A DNA stretch of 32,327 nucleotides from Flavobacteriia bacterium (GTDB lineage Bacteria; Bacteroidota; Bacteroidia; Flavobacteriales; Flavobacteriaceae). The stretch spans positions 1 through 32,327 of the forward strand of contig RDXY01000021.1 in the NCBI GenBank assembly GCA_004293045.1, in the 5' to 3' direction. Of this stretch, positions 7,301 through 15,688 are shown in pieces. Each line of letters starts with the position of its first letter. The first letter of the stretch is position 1. Below the pieces are notes generated by a model. It saw only the letters and a program-made list of their open reading frames with translations, did no database searches and was not told the origin of the DNA. Position numbers and translations under genes: made by a program.

Positions 7301-8413
7301 ATGAAAAAAGATTTTTACGAAGTTTTAGGGATAAGCAAAAATGCATCACCTGAAGAAATAAAAAAAGCATACCGAAAAAAAGCCATTCAATATCATCCAG
7401 ATAAAAACCCTGGAGATGCTGCTGCAGAAGAAAATTTTAAAACTTGTGCCGAAGCATATGAGGTGTTAAGTGACGCTAACAAAAAAGCTAAGTACGATCA
7501 ATACGGACATCAAGCCTTTGATGGAAATGGTGGTTTTGGTGGCGGACACGGCGGTATGAACATGGATGACATCTTTAGCCAATTTGGAGATATTTTTGGT
7601 GGTGGTTTTGGCGGTTTTGGTGGCGGAGGCGGAGGCCAACGTCGAATGAAAGGGAGTAATTTACGAATTAAAGTAAAACTTACTTTGGAGGAAATTGCCA
7701 ATGGAGTAGAGAAAAAAGTAAAAGTAAAAAGAAAAGTTCAAGCTGCTGGTGTAACGTACAAAACGTGTGCTACTTGTAATGGGCAAGGACAAGTAATGCG
7801 AGTTACAAATACCATTTTAGGTCGTATGCAAACTGCTGCAACGTGTCCTAACTGTGGTGGAGCGGGGCAAATGATTGATGGTAAACCAGCCAATGCAGAT
7901 AGTCAAGGTTTTATTACTGACGATGATACGGTTTCAATTAAAATTCCTGCAGGTGTTGTGGATGGTATGCAGTTAAAAGTAGCTGGAAAAGGAAATGATG
8001 CACCTGGGAAAAATAGTATACCTGGAGATTTAATTGTGGCTATTGAAGAAATTGAGCATGAATTTTTAAAACGTGAAGGCGAAAATTTACATTACGATTT
8101 ATATATCAGTTTTCCAGAAGCGGCTTTAGGAATTTCAAAAGAAATTGAAACCGTTTCAGGAAAAGTTCGTATTAAGTTAGAAGAAGGCATTCAGTCAGGT
8201 AAAATTCTTCGTTTAAAAGGAAAAGGAATTCCAAGTTTAAATAGTTACGGAAATGGCGACTTGCTTGTTCATGTAAATGTGTGGACACCAAAAACCTTAA
8301 ATAAAGAACAAAAACAATTTTTTGAAAATATGATTGCAGATGAAAATTTCATCCCAAATCCTGAAAAATCAGACAAATCGTTTTTTGAAAAAGTAAAAGA
8401 TATGTTTTCTTAA
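7301..8413 (+). CDS. dnaJ: chaperone DnaJ (single zinc centre form)
   Basis: The 370-residue protein has an N-terminal J domain with the HPD motif at 32-34, which stimulates DnaK ATPase. A Gly/Phe-rich linker follows (about 73-115), then a zinc-binding region and two C-terminal substrate-binding domains (about 200-350). Canonical DnaJ has four CxxCxGxG repeats. Here only two remain: C156/C159 and C182/C185, spaced like the inner pair that forms zinc centre II. Centre I is absent, replaced by [11 protein letters not shown] recall the same form in other flavobacteria. The start is ATG 7301 ([10 protein letters not shown]); the in-frame start at 7262 would read through spacer repeats. It is co-transcribed with grpE. 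Confidence 0.96.
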   Translation: MKKDFYEVLGISKNASPEEIKKAYRKKAIQYHPDKNPGDAAAEENFKTCAEAYEVLSDANKKAKYDQYGHQAFDGNGGFGGGHGGMNMDDIFSQFGDIFGGGFGGFGGGGGGQRRMKGSNLRIKVKLTLEEIANGVEKKVKVKRKVQAAGVTYKTCATCNGQGQVMRVTNTILGRMQTAATCPNCGGAGQMIDGKPANADSQGFITDDDTVSIKIPAGVVDGMQLKVAGKGNDAPGKNSIPGDLIVAIEEIEHEFLKREGENLHYDLYISFPEAALGISKEIETVSGKVRIKLEEGIQSGKILRLKGKGIPSLNSYGNGDLLVHVNVWTPKTLNKEQKQFFENMIADENFIPNPEKSDKSFFEKVKDMFS

Positions 8414-8435
8414 TCGGAAATTATTATAGATATTA

Positions 8436-8468
8436 AAAATCTCAATCTATTAGATTGAGATTTTTTTT
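8436..8468 (+). terminator. rho-independent terminator after dnaJ
   Basis: A perfect 13-bp stem (8436-8448 and 8452-8464, AAAATCTCAATCT with its complement) has a 3-base loop and runs into T residues to 8468. The A-run on the other side would also let it work on the minus strand. It ends the grpE-dnaJ transcript. Confidence 0.85.
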
Positions 8469-8576
8469 GTCCTAAATTTTAAAGCAAATTATTTACAAAA
8501 AAAATGTAATTAAATTCACAATAAGATGTAACAAAATCCTTATATTACACACTAATTCAGAAAAGAAATACGGCAA

Positions 8577-9497
8577 ATGAATACTATTTTAGAAGTTAAA
8601 AACGTAGTGAAACAATATGGCGATTATACCGCTTTAAATTCCGTTTCATTAAGTGTTCCTGAAGGAAGCATATATGGTTTGTTAGGTCCAAATGGCGCTG
8701 GAAAAACCTCATTAATTCGTATCATAAATCAAATTACTTTGCCCGATGCTGGTGAAATAATTTTAAATGGTGAAAAACTAAATCCGAATCACATTTCCAT
8801 GATTGGTTATATGCCAGAAGAACGAGGTTTATATAAATCTATGAAAGTAGGGGAGCAATGTTTGTATTTGGCTCAACTAAAAGGAATGAGCAAACAAGAA
8901 GCCAAAAAACAATTAAAATATTGGTTTGAAAAGTTTGAAATAGAAACGTGGTGGGATAAAAAACTACAAGAACTTTCTAAAGGAATGGCTCAAAAAGTGC
9001 AATTTATTGTAACGGTACTTCACAACCCAAAATTATTAATTTTAGACGAACCCTTTTCTGGATTTGATCCTGTGAATGCCAATTTAATTAAGGATGAAAT
9101 TATCGAATTAAATAAGAAAGGAACATCCATTATTTTTTCAACGCATCGAATGGAAAGTGTTGAAGAAATGTGCGATTACATTGCTTTAATTCATAAATCA
9201 AACAAGTTAATTGAAGGAAAACTGGAAGATGTAAAACGTAAATTTAGAACCAATACCTTCCAAGTTGGTGTTCTAACACAAAATATAGAAGTATTAATGT
9301 ATCAATTAACTCAAAAGTTTACTATCGGTCAAACCGATTTCAAATCGTTAAACGAAGATTTAAAACTGGAGGTGCAGTTAGGTAATCATACCACAAATGA
9401 TTTATTAAGTATTTTATCACAAAACGGACAAGTAACTCATTTTGCTGAAAAAATTCCTAGTGTAAATGATATTTTTATTCAAACTGTAACGGAATAG
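8577..9497 (+). CDS. ABC transporter ATP-binding protein (NatA-like)
   Basis: The 306-residue ATPase contains Walker A GPNGAGKT (37-44), a degenerate signature LSKGM (133-137, normally LSGGQ), Walker B LLILDEP with D157-E158, and the switch histidine H190 in STH. A C-terminal extension of about 80 residues resembles the DUF4162 tail of DrrA/NatA-type exporters. It energises the permease encoded by the next gene, probably to export sodium ions, a drug or another small molecule; the substrate cannot be read from the sequence. The two genes are separated by a 111-base low-complexity spacer. A TATATTAC about 30 bases upstream is a poor -7 match. Confidence 0.92.
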   Translation: MNTILEVKNVVKQYGDYTALNSVSLSVPEGSIYGLLGPNGAGKTSLIRIINQITLPDAGEIILNGEKLNPNHISMIGYMPEERGLYKSMKVGEQCLYLAQLKGMSKQEAKKQLKYWFEKFEIETWWDKKLQELSKGMAQKVQFIVTVLHNPKLLILDEPFSGFDPVNANLIKDEIIELNKKGTSIIFSTHRMESVEEMCDYIALIHKSNKLIEGKLEDVKRKFRTNTFQVGVLTQNIEVLMYQLTQKFTIGQTDFKSLNEDLKLEVQLGNHTTNDLLSILSQNGQVTHFAEKIPSVNDIFIQTVTE

Positions 9498-9608
9498 GTA
9501 TTTTAGATTATTAGAATTTTAGAAGGTTTGATTTTCTGAAATTTTAATATCTAAATGTCAAAAAGCTAAAAATCTAAGAAGTCTAATCTTCTAAAAATCT
9601 TAAAAATA
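9498..9608 (+). repeat. low-complexity junction spacer between ABC subunits
   Basis: The left half carries TTAGATTATTAGAATTTTAG-type words and the right half their approximate complement (CTAAAAATCTAAGAAGTC, then CTTCTAAAAATCTTAAAA). The two halves could fold into a long imperfect hairpin. The right arm runs into the ATG of the permease gene through an A-rich tract. Confidence 0.5.
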
Positions 9609-10913
9609 ATGAACAAATTATTATTAATTGTACAAAGAGAATTTATTGCCAAAGTGCGCAACAAATCTTTTATAGTGATGACTTTTTTAAGTCCGCTAAT
9701 TTTCTTAGGAATGTCTTTTTTAATTGGCTATTTATCAAGTATCAACAAAGATGAAGCTACTAAAATTGCCATTTACGACCAAGGAAATATAATAAAAAGC
9801 AGCTTAAAATCCGACAAAGAAACCGCTTTTACAGATTTGTCAGCCATGCCATTTAAAGCAGCAAAAGACACAGCAAGCAAAAGCTATGAAGGACTTTTGT
9901 TTATTCCAAAAACGGCCACTATTCAAGATTTAAAATCTAAAGTTCAATATATTTCTGATGAAAGTGCCAGTGCAGAATTTATCTCAAACATAGAAAACGT
10001 GGTGGATTCTATTTTGACACAAGATAATTTCAAAACTAATAATTTAGATATTTCTAAAATTGAAAAGGCTAAAGTGGAATCGACTTTGCAATTAAGTAAA
10101 TATTCTGGTGATGCCAGTTTAAAAGGAATCAATGAAATTAAAATTGGATTAGGTTTTCTTTTTGGTTATTTAATTATGATGTTTATTATCATTTATGGAA
10201 ACTTTGTCATGCGAAGTGTGATTGAAGAAAAAACCAATCGAATTATAGAAATTGTCATTTCATCGGTAAAACCTTTTCAGTTAATGATGGGGAAAATTAT
10301 TGGAAATTCATTAGCCGGTATTTTGCAATTTACCATTTGGGCTATTGTTGGAACGTCTATTTTCTTTATTGTTTCTACCTTTTTTGGTGCAGAAACAGCG
10401 GTAACTGCCAATCCAGAAGCAGTAAAATTAGCTGCTGAAAATAGTGGATTGATGTCGAAATTGCCTTTGTATTTAGATGAATTAGGAAATTTACCCATTG
10501 CTACAATTATTATTTCGTTTATTTTTTATTTCATTGGAGGGTATTTCTTATATAGTTCCTTATACGCAGCCATTGGTGCCGCTGTTGATAATGAAACTGA
10601 TTCGCAACAATTTTTATTGCCTATAATTATGCCTTTAATGTTAGGTGTGTATATCGGATTTTTTACGGTTGCCAACGATCCTCACGGAAATATTGCTACT
10701 ATTTTTTCTATGATTCCATTTACATCGCCAATTGTAATGCTAATGCGTATTCCGTTTGGCGTGCCTACTTGGCAAATAATTGTTTCATTAGTCTTATTAT
10801 TTGCTACATTTGTTGGAGTAGTCTGGTTTGCGAGTAAGATTTACCGTGTAGGAATTTTAATGTACGGGAAAAAACCAACTTGGAAAGAATTATATAAATG
10901 GTTGAAATATTAA
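9609..10913 (+). CDS. ABC-2 type transporter permease (NatB-like)
   Basis: The 434-residue membrane protein has the ABC-2 exporter layout. One N-terminal span (about 18-42) follows the opening LLIVQREFIAKVRNKSF. A large extracytoplasmic loop (about 45-175) comes next, then five or six C-terminal spans (about 176-200, 228-255, 296-322, 338-362, 370-385 and 393-415). The cytoplasmic motif VIEEKTNRIIEIVISSVKPFQLMMGKIIG (about 205-233) is typical of NatB/YhaP-type permeases and contacts the ATPase. Paired with the upstream ATP-binding gene, it forms a complete exporter. The substrate is unknown; sodium efflux is only the family's best-known case. Confidence 0.9.
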   Translation: MNKLLLIVQREFIAKVRNKSFIVMTFLSPLIFLGMSFLIGYLSSINKDEATKIAIYDQGNIIKSSLKSDKETAFTDLSAMPFKAAKDTASKSYEGLLFIPKTATIQDLKSKVQYISDESASAEFISNIENVVDSILTQDNFKTNNLDISKIEKAKVESTLQLSKYSGDASLKGINEIKIGLGFLFGYLIMMFIIIYGNFVMRSVIEEKTNRIIEIVISSVKPFQLMMGKIIGNSLAGILQFTIWAIVGTSIFFIVSTFFGAETAVTANPEAVKLAAENSGLMSKLPLYLDELGNLPIATIIISFIFYFIGGYFLYSSLYAAIGAAVDNETDSQQFLLPIIMPLMLGVYIGFFTVANDPHGNIATIFSMIPFTSPIVMLMRIPFGVPTWQIIVSLVLLFATFVGVVWFASKIYRVGILMYGKKPTWKELYKWLKY

Positions 10914-10990
10914 GAAGCGTTTTAAAGGTTTAAGATTAAATATTGAAACAAACCTTAAGCTTTTTACCTTTAACCCATTACCTAAAAAAA
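10914..10990 (+). repeat. low-complexity junction spacer before the sigma-54 activator
   Basis: AAAGGTTTAAG (10924-10934) on the left faces AAACCTTAAG and TTTACCTTTAACCC on the right. The arms are approximately complementary, and the right arm ends CCTAAAAAAA directly at ATG 10991. The words AAGGTTTAAGG and CCTTTAACCC return in the spacer before priA. Confidence 0.5.
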
Positions 10991-12154
10991 ATGAGTAAAA
11001 TCCTTATCATAGAAGACGAAGCGCCAATTAGACGCGTTTTAAATAAAATTTTATCGGAAGAAAATGATACGTATTTGGTGCAAGAAGCTGAAGACGGTTT
11101 ACAAGGAATTGAATTGATAAAAAACGAAGATTTCGATTTGATTTTATGCGATATTAAAATGCCAAAAATGGATGGCGTTGAGGTATTGGAAGCCATAAAA
11201 AAAATAAAACCTGAAATTCCAATGGTGATGATTTCTGGTCACGGCGATTTAGAAACTGCAATTCAAACCATGCGTTTAGGCGCTTTTGATTATATTTCGA
11301 AGCCACCTGATTTAAATAGATTATTAAATACGGTAAGAAATGCTTTAGATAAAAAGCAATTGGTAGTAGAAAATAAAATACTAAAGAAAAAAGTATCCAA
11401 AAATTACGAAATGATTGGTGAAAGTGATGCTATCTCGCATATTAAAACCATGATTGATAAAGTCGCTCAAACCGACGCAAGAGTATTAATTACGGGTCCA
11501 AATGGAACAGGAAAAGAATTAGTGGCCCATCAATTACACGAAAAAAGCAATCGTGCGCAACAAGCTATTATTGAAGTAAATTGTGCTGCCATACCTTCAG
11601 AATTAATTGAGAGTGAGTTATTCGGACACGTAAAAGGCGCATTTACTTCTGCTGTAAAAGACAGAGCGGGTAAATTTGAAGCAGCTAACGGCGGAACTAT
11701 TTTTTTAGATGAAATTGGCGATATGAGTTTATCGGCACAAGCTAAGGTTTTACGAGCTTTACAAGAAAATTTGGTTCAAAGAGTTGGCGCTGATAAAGAT
11801 ATAAAAGTTGATGTTCGTGTGATTGCAGCTACCAACAAAGATTTAAAAACAGAAATAGCAGAAGGACGTTTCAGAGAAGATTTATATCATAGATTGGCGG
11901 TAATTTTAATCAAAGTTCCAGCACTGAATGATAGACGTGAGGATATTCCTACTTTAATTGAACACTTTACGACTAAAATTTCTGAAGAACAAGGAACCAC
12001 CAAAAAAATATTTTCAAAACAAGCCATACAATTATTACAAGAATACGATTGGACAGGAAATATTCGTGAATTAAGAAATGTAGTAGAGCGTTTAATTATC
12101 CTTGGAGGAAACGAAATCTCGGAAAATGATGTAACTTTGTTTGCTTCTAAATAA
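10991..12154 (+). CDS. sigma-54-dependent response regulator without DNA-binding domain
   Basis: The 387-residue protein has a receiver domain (1-120; acidic pocket E8-D9, phospho-acceptor D54, K104) and a sigma-54 AAA+ domain. The AAA+ part shows Walker A GPNGTGKE (169-176), the sigma-54 contact loop GAFTSA (216-221, intact), Walker B FLDEIGD (238-244) and RFREDLYHRL near 293-302. It ends at VTLFASK just after the AAA+ lid, so the usual Fis-type helix-turn-helix is missing. Such activators can work from solution, as described for FlgR-type proteins. No histidine kinase is adjacent. The start is ATG 10991 (MSKILIIEDE); the in-frame start at 10943 lies in spacer repeats. Its targets are unknown. 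Confidence 0.93.
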   Translation: MSKILIIEDEAPIRRVLNKILSEENDTYLVQEAEDGLQGIELIKNEDFDLILCDIKMPKMDGVEVLEAIKKIKPEIPMVMISGHGDLETAIQTMRLGAFDYISKPPDLNRLLNTVRNALDKKQLVVENKILKKKVSKNYEMIGESDAISHIKTMIDKVAQTDARVLITGPNGTGKELVAHQLHEKSNRAQQAIIEVNCAAIPSELIESELFGHVKGAFTSAVKDRAGKFEAANGGTIFLDEIGDMSLSAQAKVLRALQENLVQRVGADKDIKVDVRVIAATNKDLKTEIAEGRFREDLYHRLAVILIKVPALNDRREDIPTLIEHFTTKISEEQGTTKKIFSKQAIQLLQEYDWTGNIRELRNVVERLIILGGNEISENDVTLFASK

Positions 12155-12184
12155 ATCAGCTTAAAGCTTGAAGCTTATGGCAAA

Positions 12185-12811
12185 ATGCTAAATAAAATGC
12201 AATTAAAAAAAATAAACCCACTTTTACAGGAAGCATTAATTGAAAACGGCTTAACCGAAGCAAATGAAATGCAACAAGAAACTTTTTCAACTATAAAAAG
12301 TGGTGCAGATGCCGTAATTCAATCCGAGAAAAAATCAGGAAAATCAACAACAATTGTATTAAATGTAATTCAACGATTGGAAAAACCTTTTATGGAATCG
12401 CCTAGAGCTTTGATTGTTGTGGAAACAAAAGAGAAAGTTTTGGAAATGGTTGACATGTTTAAAAAATACAATCGATACACGCAATTACGAGTTTATGGCG
12501 CACACGATAAAGGCGATATGGATTGGGATAAAAATCAAATTTCGTTAGGTATTGATGTGTTAATTGGAACCCCAAATCGCTTAGATTTAATGTTTGCTAC
12601 TGCAGGCTTTGATGTAAATAGATTGCTTATGTATGTGGTTGATGATGCCGACATTTTGTTTAAACTACGCTTAGATGCCAAAACAAATCGAATGTCTGAA
12701 AGTATTTCTAAATCGCAACGTTTGATTTTTTGTAATAAAGTTTCAGATCGGGTAGAAGCAGTTGCCGATAGAACAATGATAGAACCCTTGTTTTTTGAAA
12801 TGGAAGATTAA
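12185..12811 (+). CDS. degenerate single-domain DEAD-box helicase-like protein
   Basis: The 208-residue protein aligns with only the first RecA domain of DEAD-box RNA helicases. A Q-motif-like EMQQETF is at 28-34. Motif I is altered to SEKKSGKST (47-55, normally AxTGSGKT), with PRALIVV (73-79) as motif Ia, TPNRL (129-133, normally TPGRL) and VDDAD (152-156, normally VDEAD). The second RecA domain is absent, so strand unwinding is unlikely. It may bind RNA or regulate a full-length helicase. It is 30 bases after the activator gene and is followed by a strong terminator, so the two are probably one transcript. A start at ATG 12197 is also possible. Confidence 0.82.
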   Translation: MLNKMQLKKINPLLQEALIENGLTEANEMQQETFSTIKSGADAVIQSEKKSGKSTTIVLNVIQRLEKPFMESPRALIVVETKEKVLEMVDMFKKYNRYTQLRVYGAHDKGDMDWDKNQISLGIDVLIGTPNRLDLMFATAGFDVNRLLMYVVDDADILFKLRLDAKTNRMSESISKSQRLIFCNKVSDRVEAVADRTMIEPLFFEMED

Positions 12812-12832
12812 TTTTTTAATTCATATAAATTT

Positions 12833-12860
12833 AAACTCAAATGTTTTTTGAGTTTTTTTT
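12833..12860 (+). terminator. rho-independent terminator
   Basis: AAACTCAAA (12833-12841) and TTTGAGTTT (12847-12855) form a 9-bp stem with a 5-base loop. The T-run continues to 12860. It ends the activator/DEAD-like transcript. Confidence 0.75.
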
Positions 12861-12872
12861 ATTTAAATTTTC

Positions 12873-12914
12873 TTAATATCGGTAATATATTTTAAATTAT
12901 TATAACGATATTAA
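12873..12914 (+). promoter_or_regulatory. 9-bp inverted repeat upstream of the Fic gene, candidate operator
   Basis: TTAATATCG (12873-12881) and CGATATTAA (12906-12914) are perfect inverted repeats 24 bases apart. A third partial copy, TAATATC, lies at 12923-12929 inside the -7 element. The Fic protein's C-terminal DNA-binding-like domain is a possible ligand. Confidence 0.45.
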
Positions 12915-12924
12915 AAAATTATAA

Positions 12925-12932
12925 TATCTTTG
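12925..12932 (+). promoter_or_regulatory. -7 promoter element of the Fic gene (TATCTTTG)
   Basis: Exact TAnnTTTG match 16 bases before the ATG, implying a leader of about 10 bases. It overlaps a copy of the TAATATC operator-like word. Confidence 0.65.
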
Positions 12933-12948
12933 TGGAAAATTATCAATT

Positions 12949-13908
12949 ATGTGGAATATTGATTTAAAATTTAGAGAAACTTACGAGGCAACTTTTATAA
13001 GATTGCAACAAAAACGTGATACCTTGAATTTAGCACGGCCTTTAAATTCGTATTCATTACATAAAATTCAAGAAGCACTAACTGTTGAATGGACTTATAA
13101 TTCTAATAGTATAGAAGGAAATACTTTGTCTTTAAATGAAACACATATGATTATAAATGAAGGATTTACTATTAGAGGAAAATCTATGCGTGAACATTTA
13201 GAAGCAAAAAACCACCAATTGGCATTACATCAATTATACAAATTAGTTCAAGATGGATATATTTTGCAAGATAATGATATATTAAAGCTTCATGAATTGG
13301 TATTACACGGTATTGAAGAAGATTTTGCTGGAAGACTCAGAACTTCTGGTGTTCGTATTTCAGGGGCAAATTTTATTCCACCAAACGCACTCAAAGTTTC
13401 ACAGTTTTTAGATGAATTAATTGCCTTTGTAAATGATAATCCCTTGAAGTTAAATGATATAGAATTGGCAACGGTTTTTCATCATAAATTCGTATGGATA
13501 CATCCTTTTTTTGATGGAAATGGAAGAACAGTTCGATTGGTAATGAATTTAATTTTAATGTGCAAAGGATTTCCACCAGCTATTATTTTAAGTGTCGATA
13601 GAAAAAAGTACTATGATGCATTAAATCAAGCGAATACGGGTAACTATGATAAACTTATGTTAATAATGTGTCAATCACTAGAGCGATCTTTAAATATTTA
13701 TTTATCGGCAATTCCAAATAATGATTTAGAATATGATTCTATTTCTAACATTGTGAGTGAACCAGGAACTCCATATGGTATGGAATATGTAAGCTTATTA
13801 GCACGTCAAGGAAAAATTGATGCATACAAGGAAGGTAAAAATTGGTATACTTCGAAAAGAGCAATCGAAGATTATATGCAAAACAGACAACGTAAAAGAA
13901 TTGTTTAA
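12949..13908 (+). CDS. Fic family protein (class II, probable AMP transferase) with C-terminal HTH
   Basis: The 319-residue protein contains a complete Fic core with catalytic motif HPFFDGNGR (185-193). The N-terminal inhibitory helix (S/T)xxxE(G/N) is present as S52-NSI-E56-G57, so activity should be self-inhibited through E56 (class II). Fic proteins transfer AMP from ATP to hydroxyl groups of target proteins. The C-terminal about 45 residues (GTPYGMEYVSLLARQGKIDAYKEGKNWYTSKRAIEDYM) look like a MerR/excisionase-type winged helix. That domain could bind the repeats upstream. No antitoxin gene is adjacent; the internal inhibitory motif would do that job. The protein target is unknown. Confidence 0.93.
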   Translation: MWNIDLKFRETYEATFIRLQQKRDTLNLARPLNSYSLHKIQEALTVEWTYNSNSIEGNTLSLNETHMIINEGFTIRGKSMREHLEAKNHQLALHQLYKLVQDGYILQDNDILKLHELVLHGIEEDFAGRLRTSGVRISGANFIPPNALKVSQFLDELIAFVNDNPLKLNDIELATVFHHKFVWIHPFFDGNGRTVRLVMNLILMCKGFPPAIILSVDRKKYYDALNQANTGNYDKLMLIMCQSLERSLNIYLSAIPNNDLEYDSISNIVSEPGTPYGMEYVSLLARQGKIDAYKEGKNWYTSKRAIEDYMQNRQRKRIV

Positions 13909-13917
13909 TTAATAAAA

Positions 13918-13947
13918 AAATCCTCAATTAGCTATAATTGAGGATTT
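13918..13947. terminator. bidirectional terminator between the Fic and nucleoid-protein genes
   Basis: AAATCCTCAATTA (13918-13930) and its complement TAATTGAGGATTT (13935-13947) form a perfect 13-bp stem with a 4-base loop. There is an A-run on the left, and the right side is moderately T-rich. It serves two convergent genes. Confidence 0.75.
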
Positions 13948-13958
13948 GAATTTTAGTT

Positions 13959-15017
13959 TTATGATTTGCTTTCTTTGTTAAAGTAGACCAAGTAATAATA
14001 CATTTGTTTTTCTTCATCCCAACCTTTTTCTACAAATTTTTCTGCACTTTCGGGGTTTATGAAATCTAATTTAATTTGAATGTTGGTGTCTAATTCAATT
14101 ACGTTTTTTAGTTTTCTTCGAACATCAGTTACAGCAGCATTGGCAATTGGAAAATTTGAAATATCTTCTATACTATATTTTGCGCCTTTGTCTACTTTAT
14201 AGTTTCTGAATTCAGGAATTAAATCCGGGTTATTAATTACATCATTTAAGAATGCGGTTTCTTCAAATTCGTCATTTTTAGCAAAATGGTTCACCGCACG
14301 ATTCATAAATAAAACCTCTTCTTTCTTGTCTTCAGCTGGTAAAACAACTTCTTTAGCAAAATCTTTACAAAATTGCAGGTATTTTTTAGTCATAAATGTT
14401 TCATCTTGAAAAACATCTACGCTTAAAAAATGTTCTAACCAATATCTGGCATCGTATCTATTACTATCAACAGTTAATATTTTGTACCCTTCTTCTTTTT
14501 TGTAATTAAAGATAAGGCACCCTTTATCTAATTTATTTAAGTTAATTCCATCTTGTAAAACCATTTCTAAGTTACTTCCGTTTTCTTGAAATTGTAAGAA
14601 GTCGGTCTTAATTTCACTTTTAAAAACGCCAATGGCATCTACTACATGATTATCAATAGAAACATTGGTTAGATAAGCGATATATACTTCACCACTTTTA
14701 ATATGTGGATGGTTGGATTGTTCAAATAAATGTTGTGTAATTTTTTTTGAAACATTATGAATTTCACTAGGGTTATTAAATACTTCGGTAGCTAAATTGA
14801 ACATTTCATTGTATTCTAAATCAACCTCGTGAGCAAATTGATAGTAATTTTCTTCTTTTTCGCGAAATGCTTTAAAAAAATACTCTTTCAAAATGGGCAT
14901 AATTTCGTCATTCAACGTGTACGGATTTTCGGAAAGAAAAATTTGTTCTTCTTTGTGTTTATTGCCAACTCGATGTATAGAAAGGTTTTCTACGTGTGTA
15001 TTAAATAAATTTATCAT
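13959..15017 (-). CDS. 37-kDa nucleoid-associated protein (NdpA/YejK-like)
   Basis: The 352-residue protein fits the bacterial 37-kDa nucleoid-associated family (PF04245). It has the opening INLFNTHVENLSIHRVGNKHKEEQIFLS, a mixed alpha/beta body with EVYIAYLTNVSIDNHVVDAIGVFKSE near residues 112-137, and LEMVLQDGINLNKLDKGCLIFNYK. E. coli YejK is the best-known member and co-purifies with the nucleoid; its mechanism is unclear. I chose ATG 15017; an in-frame TTG at 15023 adds only two residues. The leader is a tandem repeat (15018-15056). It lies downstream of the PF07929 gene on the same strand. Confidence 0.88.
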   Translation of the reverse strand: MINLFNTHVENLSIHRVGNKHKEEQIFLSENPYTLNDEIMPILKEYFFKAFREKEENYYQFAHEVDLEYNEMFNLATEVFNNPSEIHNVSKKITQHLFEQSNHPHIKSGEVYIAYLTNVSIDNHVVDAIGVFKSEIKTDFLQFQENGSNLEMVLQDGINLNKLDKGCLIFNYKKEEGYKILTVDSNRYDARYWLEHFLSVDVFQDETFMTKKYLQFCKDFAKEVVLPAEDKKEEVLFMNRAVNHFAKNDEFEETAFLNDVINNPDLIPEFRNYKVDKGAKYSIEDISNFPIANAAVTDVRRKLKNVIELDTNIQIKLDFINPESAEKFVEKGWDEEKQMYYYLVYFNKESKS

Positions 15018-15056
15018 AGTCAATTAGTCAATTAGCCAATTTTCAATTAGCCAATT
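15018..15056 (-). repeat. tandem octamer repeat in the leader of the nucleoid-protein gene
   Basis: On the plus strand AGTCAATT occurs at 15018 and 15026, AGCCAATT at 15034 and 15049, and the partial TTCAATT between them. On the minus strand this reads as AATTGRCT units ending directly at the ATG. It looks like the arm of a junction spacer. Confidence 0.7.
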
Positions 15057-15116
15057 ATTTTGGTATATTATTTTTTAAATCGGCAAAGTGCCATTTTGTT
15101 TTGTTTACGAATTAAA

Positions 15117-15668
15117 TTAATTCCAGTTTTCTTCAAAGCCTTGATCTTCGTATGATTCAGAATCACCATAAGCATCCAAATCATCATCGTCTAAATCATC
15201 TTCAAACTCATTAAACAAATCATCGTTTTCTAAATCACCACCTCTAAATCCACTTGTTGTGGCTTCGTCCGGTAAAATTCCGTGAGAAAATAATAATGCG
15301 GGATAAATTATTTCTTCTTTATTTTCTTCGATTGCAGCTAATTCTACAAAAAAGGTCCACATGGAGAATAAATCGTACACATATACTAATTTAGTATTTT
15401 GTTCGTGAACTAAATCGTCTAATTTATATTCGGCCATGGTTTTTATTTCACCCGGAATATCACCAGTGTCAAACATAGGAATGCCATCTTCTTCGTGCCA
15501 TGCCCAATCTTCTCCACAAGTATAAAACGCACCTACTTCGGTTCCGTCAAAACCAAATGCATTTACTAAAGCATTGTGTAAATCTTCTAAGCTATCTTTT
15601 GAATCAATAGCAATATCTCTAAAAATATCTTCTTCGTTATCTAAAATGGCTCTAAACTTATAAATCAT
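15117..15668 (-). CDS. PF07929 (plasmid pRiA4b ORF-3-like) protein with acidic tail
   Basis: The 183-residue protein begins MIYKFRAILDNEEDIFRDIAIDSKDSLEDLHNALVNAFGF, the typical opening of the pRiA4b ORF-3-like fold. The conserved region around residues 41-80 (GAFYTCGEDWAW and later YVYDLFSMW) follows. The last about 40 residues are very rich in Asp and Glu (for example DDLDDDDLDAYGDSES), suggesting a disordered acidic tail. The family is sometimes found with transposons, but in flavobacteria it is a chromosomal single gene of unknown function. ATG 15668 is preferred because the -7 element at 15689-15696 lies inside the longer frame that starts at 15701. Confidence 0.85.
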   Translation of the reverse strand: MIYKFRAILDNEEDIFRDIAIDSKDSLEDLHNALVNAFGFDGTEVGAFYTCGEDWAWHEEDGIPMFDTGDIPGEIKTMAEYKLDDLVHEQNTKLVYVYDLFSMWTFFVELAAIEENKEEIIYPALLFSHGILPDEATTSGFRGGDLENDDLFNEFEDDLDDDDLDAYGDSESYEDQGFEENWN

Positions 15669-15688
15669 AATGTGAGTTTTAAAAAAAA

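Noticed and set aside
7510..7701. proline-rich minus-strand frame opposite the DnaJ Gly/Phe region
   Set aside because: It is the complement of glycine codons in dnaJ and has no independent coding signal.
10943..10990. longer start of the sigma-54 activator (TTG at 10943)
   Set aside because: The added 16 residues are encoded by spacer repeats and precede the conserved receiver opening MSKILIIEDE.
12949..13908. Fic gene as half of a toxin-antitoxin pair
   Set aside because: No small antitoxin ORF is next to it; the inhibitory motif is within the protein itself.
15117..15668. PF07929 protein as a sign of a transposon
   Set aside because: The family name comes from a plasmid/IS passenger gene, but there are no terminal repeats or transposase nearby.
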